A stretch of 64,000 nucleotides of DNA from Hominimerdicola alba (GTDB lineage: Bacteria; Bacillota; Clostridia; Oscillospirales; Ruminococcaceae): the NCBI RefSeq assembly GCF_900109655.1, contig NZ_FOAT01000006.1, positions 1-64,000 of the forward strand. Direction: 5' to 3'. The position numbers were made by a program, and so were the translations under genes. The notes under the pieces are model-generated. The model was not told where the DNA came from, did no database searches, and saw only the letters and a list, made by a program, of their open reading frames with translations. Below, piece by piece: positions 63,087-64,000 of this stretch (positions are counted from its first letter, which is position 1; the number at the start of each line of letters is the position of its first letter).

Positions 63087-63449
63087 TTGATAAATATAGA
63101 CCTTACAGGCAGAGTGCCCATATACGAGCAGATATGCAAGGGATTCGCTGAGCTTATCGGCAGCGGTGCTTTGCAGGAAAATGACAAGCTCCCGGGCGCA
63201 AGATCCCTGGCAAAGGAACTTGGACTTAATCCCAATACCGTGGCAAAGGCTTACAGCAGGCTTGAACATGATGGTATAATATATTCCGTGGCGGGCAAGG
63301 GCTGCTTTGTAGCCAAGCAGAAAGGGCATATCGAGCGAAAGCTGTTTGAAGATTTTGATTCTGCGGCGTCCGCGGCTATAAGGGCGGGAGTGACCGTCAC
63401 TGAGCTGAAAGAAAGACTGGACGCTTTGCAAAAGGAGGATAACAAATGA
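63087..63449 (+). CDS. YtrA-subfamily GntR regulator
   Basis: 120 aa. N-terminal winged helix-turn-helix (VPIYEQICKGFAELI ... LPGARSLAKELGLNPNTVAKAYSRLE) with a very short C-terminal tail, which defines the YtrA type that normally controls a neighbouring ABC transporter. The start is TTG, supported by GAGGAGGA seven bases upstream. The stop overlaps the ABC ATPase start by 4 bp (ATGA). Confidence 0.92.
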   Translation: MINIDLTGRVPIYEQICKGFAELIGSGALQENDKLPGARSLAKELGLNPNTVAKAYSRLEHDGIIYSVAGKGCFVAKQKGHIERKLFEDFDSAASAAIRAGVTVTELKERLDALQKEDNK

Positions 63450-64000
63450 TAGATATCAAAGACGTCATGATGGTGTTTGAAAAGAGCAAGGATGAAAAAG
63501 AAAATTTCATCGCTCTCGATCATATCTCCATCGAGATACCCGAGGGGTGCATATACGGCTTTCTGGGTTCAAACGGCGCAGGCAAATCCACGCTGATGAG
63601 AATGATATGCGGAGTATATCCCTGCAGCTCGGGCAGCATAAAGATAGACGGCATCGAGGTATATGATTCTCCCGAAGCCAAGGGTAAGATATTCTTCGTT
63701 AACGATGAAACAATACAGTATGCCAACTATACCCTCAAAGACCTTAAAAACTACTATTCAAGCTACTATCCCGAGTTTTCCGAGGAAGTCTTCGACAGGC
63801 TGATAAGCAAGCTTGATCTTCCCATGAACAAGAGAATGTCACAGTTCTCAAAGGGTATGAAAAGACAGGCTGTGGTGGTAGCGGCGCTCAGCTGCAAGAC
63901 CAAGTACATAATGCTGGACGAAGCCTTTGACGGTCTTGACCCCGCCATGAGAAAGATAATAAAGACCATGATAGTCGATGAACTTATGGACAGGGGAGCT
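63446..64000 (+). CDS. ABC transporter ATP-binding protein, 3' end outside window
   Basis: The 185 codons visible carry Walker A GSNGAGKST, a degenerate signature FSKGMKRQ and Walker B IMLDEAFDGLD. The variant signature is common in YtrB/CcmA-type ATPases regulated by YtrA-type GntR proteins. AAAGGAGG precedes the ATG. A membrane subunit is expected beyond the window. Confidence 0.92.
   Translation, partial: MIDIKDVMMVFEKSKDEKENFIALDHISIEIPEGCIYGFLGSNGAGKSTLMRMICGVYPCSSGSIKIDGIEVYDSPEAKGKIFFVNDETIQYANYTLKDLKNYYSSYYPEFSEEVFDRLISKLDLPMNKRMSQFSKGMKRQAVVVAALSCKTKYIMLDEAFDGLDPAMRKIIKTMIVDELMDRGA

Overview
The window looks like the chromosome of a low- to mid-GC, strictly anaerobic, fibre-degrading Firmicute, most likely a Ruminococcus of the R. 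albus type. This is an inference from four things: a dockerin-bearing GH5 cellulase, secreted CE2-like and CE12-like esterases, a sensory [FeFe]-hydrogenase with H-cluster maturases, and the clostridial order secG ... rnr. Many genes have textbook sigma-A promoters with a 17-bp spacer, so transcription units can be read directly. No rRNA, tRNA or CRISPR array was seen.

Region 1 (1-4.6 kb) is mobile. It holds the 5' end of an IS256-type element, an AAA-ATPase/PD-(D/E)XK protein, and a large serine recombinase whose last codons run out of frame into the 3' half of sigK. This is the layout of a skin-like element interrupting a sporulation sigma factor; the 5' half of sigK would lie left of the window. 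Two small membrane proteins and a MATE exporter follow.

Region 2 (7.3-23.5 kb) is the most remarkable. One strand carries a TM1266-type hydrogenase regulator, hydF, three tandem copies of an unrecognised family, hydE, two complete sets of nitrogenase-like H-D-K genes, and hypF-hypC-hypD-hypE. Overlapping starts and stops join hydE through both H-D-K sets, and hypF follows after 12 bp. Thus [FeFe] H-cluster maturation genes, a doubled nitrogenase-like reductase and the Fe(CN)2CO-assembling Hyp proteins sit together, with no hypA/hypB, hydG, nifB or structural [NiFe]-hydrogenase in view. I infer an undescribed metallocofactor or reductase system.

Region 3 (23.3-40.9 kb) is mostly housekeeping: zapA, a U32 peptidase-family protein and dut on the minus strand, the cellulase, a TrmH-family methyltransferase, citrate synthase, secG, rnr and an RlmI-type methyltransferase. 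A MITE-like element lies exactly between the hypE and dut stop codons.

Region 4 (41.1-51.5 kb) is a signalling island. A DivIVA-like coiled-coil protein, a sensory-type [FeFe]-hydrogenase with a C-terminal coiled coil and a second TM1266-like regulator form one unit. A second unit has its own promoter and a long leader: zinc-ribbon/BspA-repeat protein, TerY-P-type kinase, vWA protein, PP2C phosphatase, membrane GGDEF protein and a YPQQGM-repeat protein.

Region 5 (51.5-64 kb) holds two secreted esterases and glmU on the minus strand. On the plus strand a promoter among repeated TARTACAC octamers drives a 39-aa membrane peptide and a run of mostly paralogous small lipoproteins. The window ends with a YtrA-type GntR regulator coupled to an ABC ATPase.
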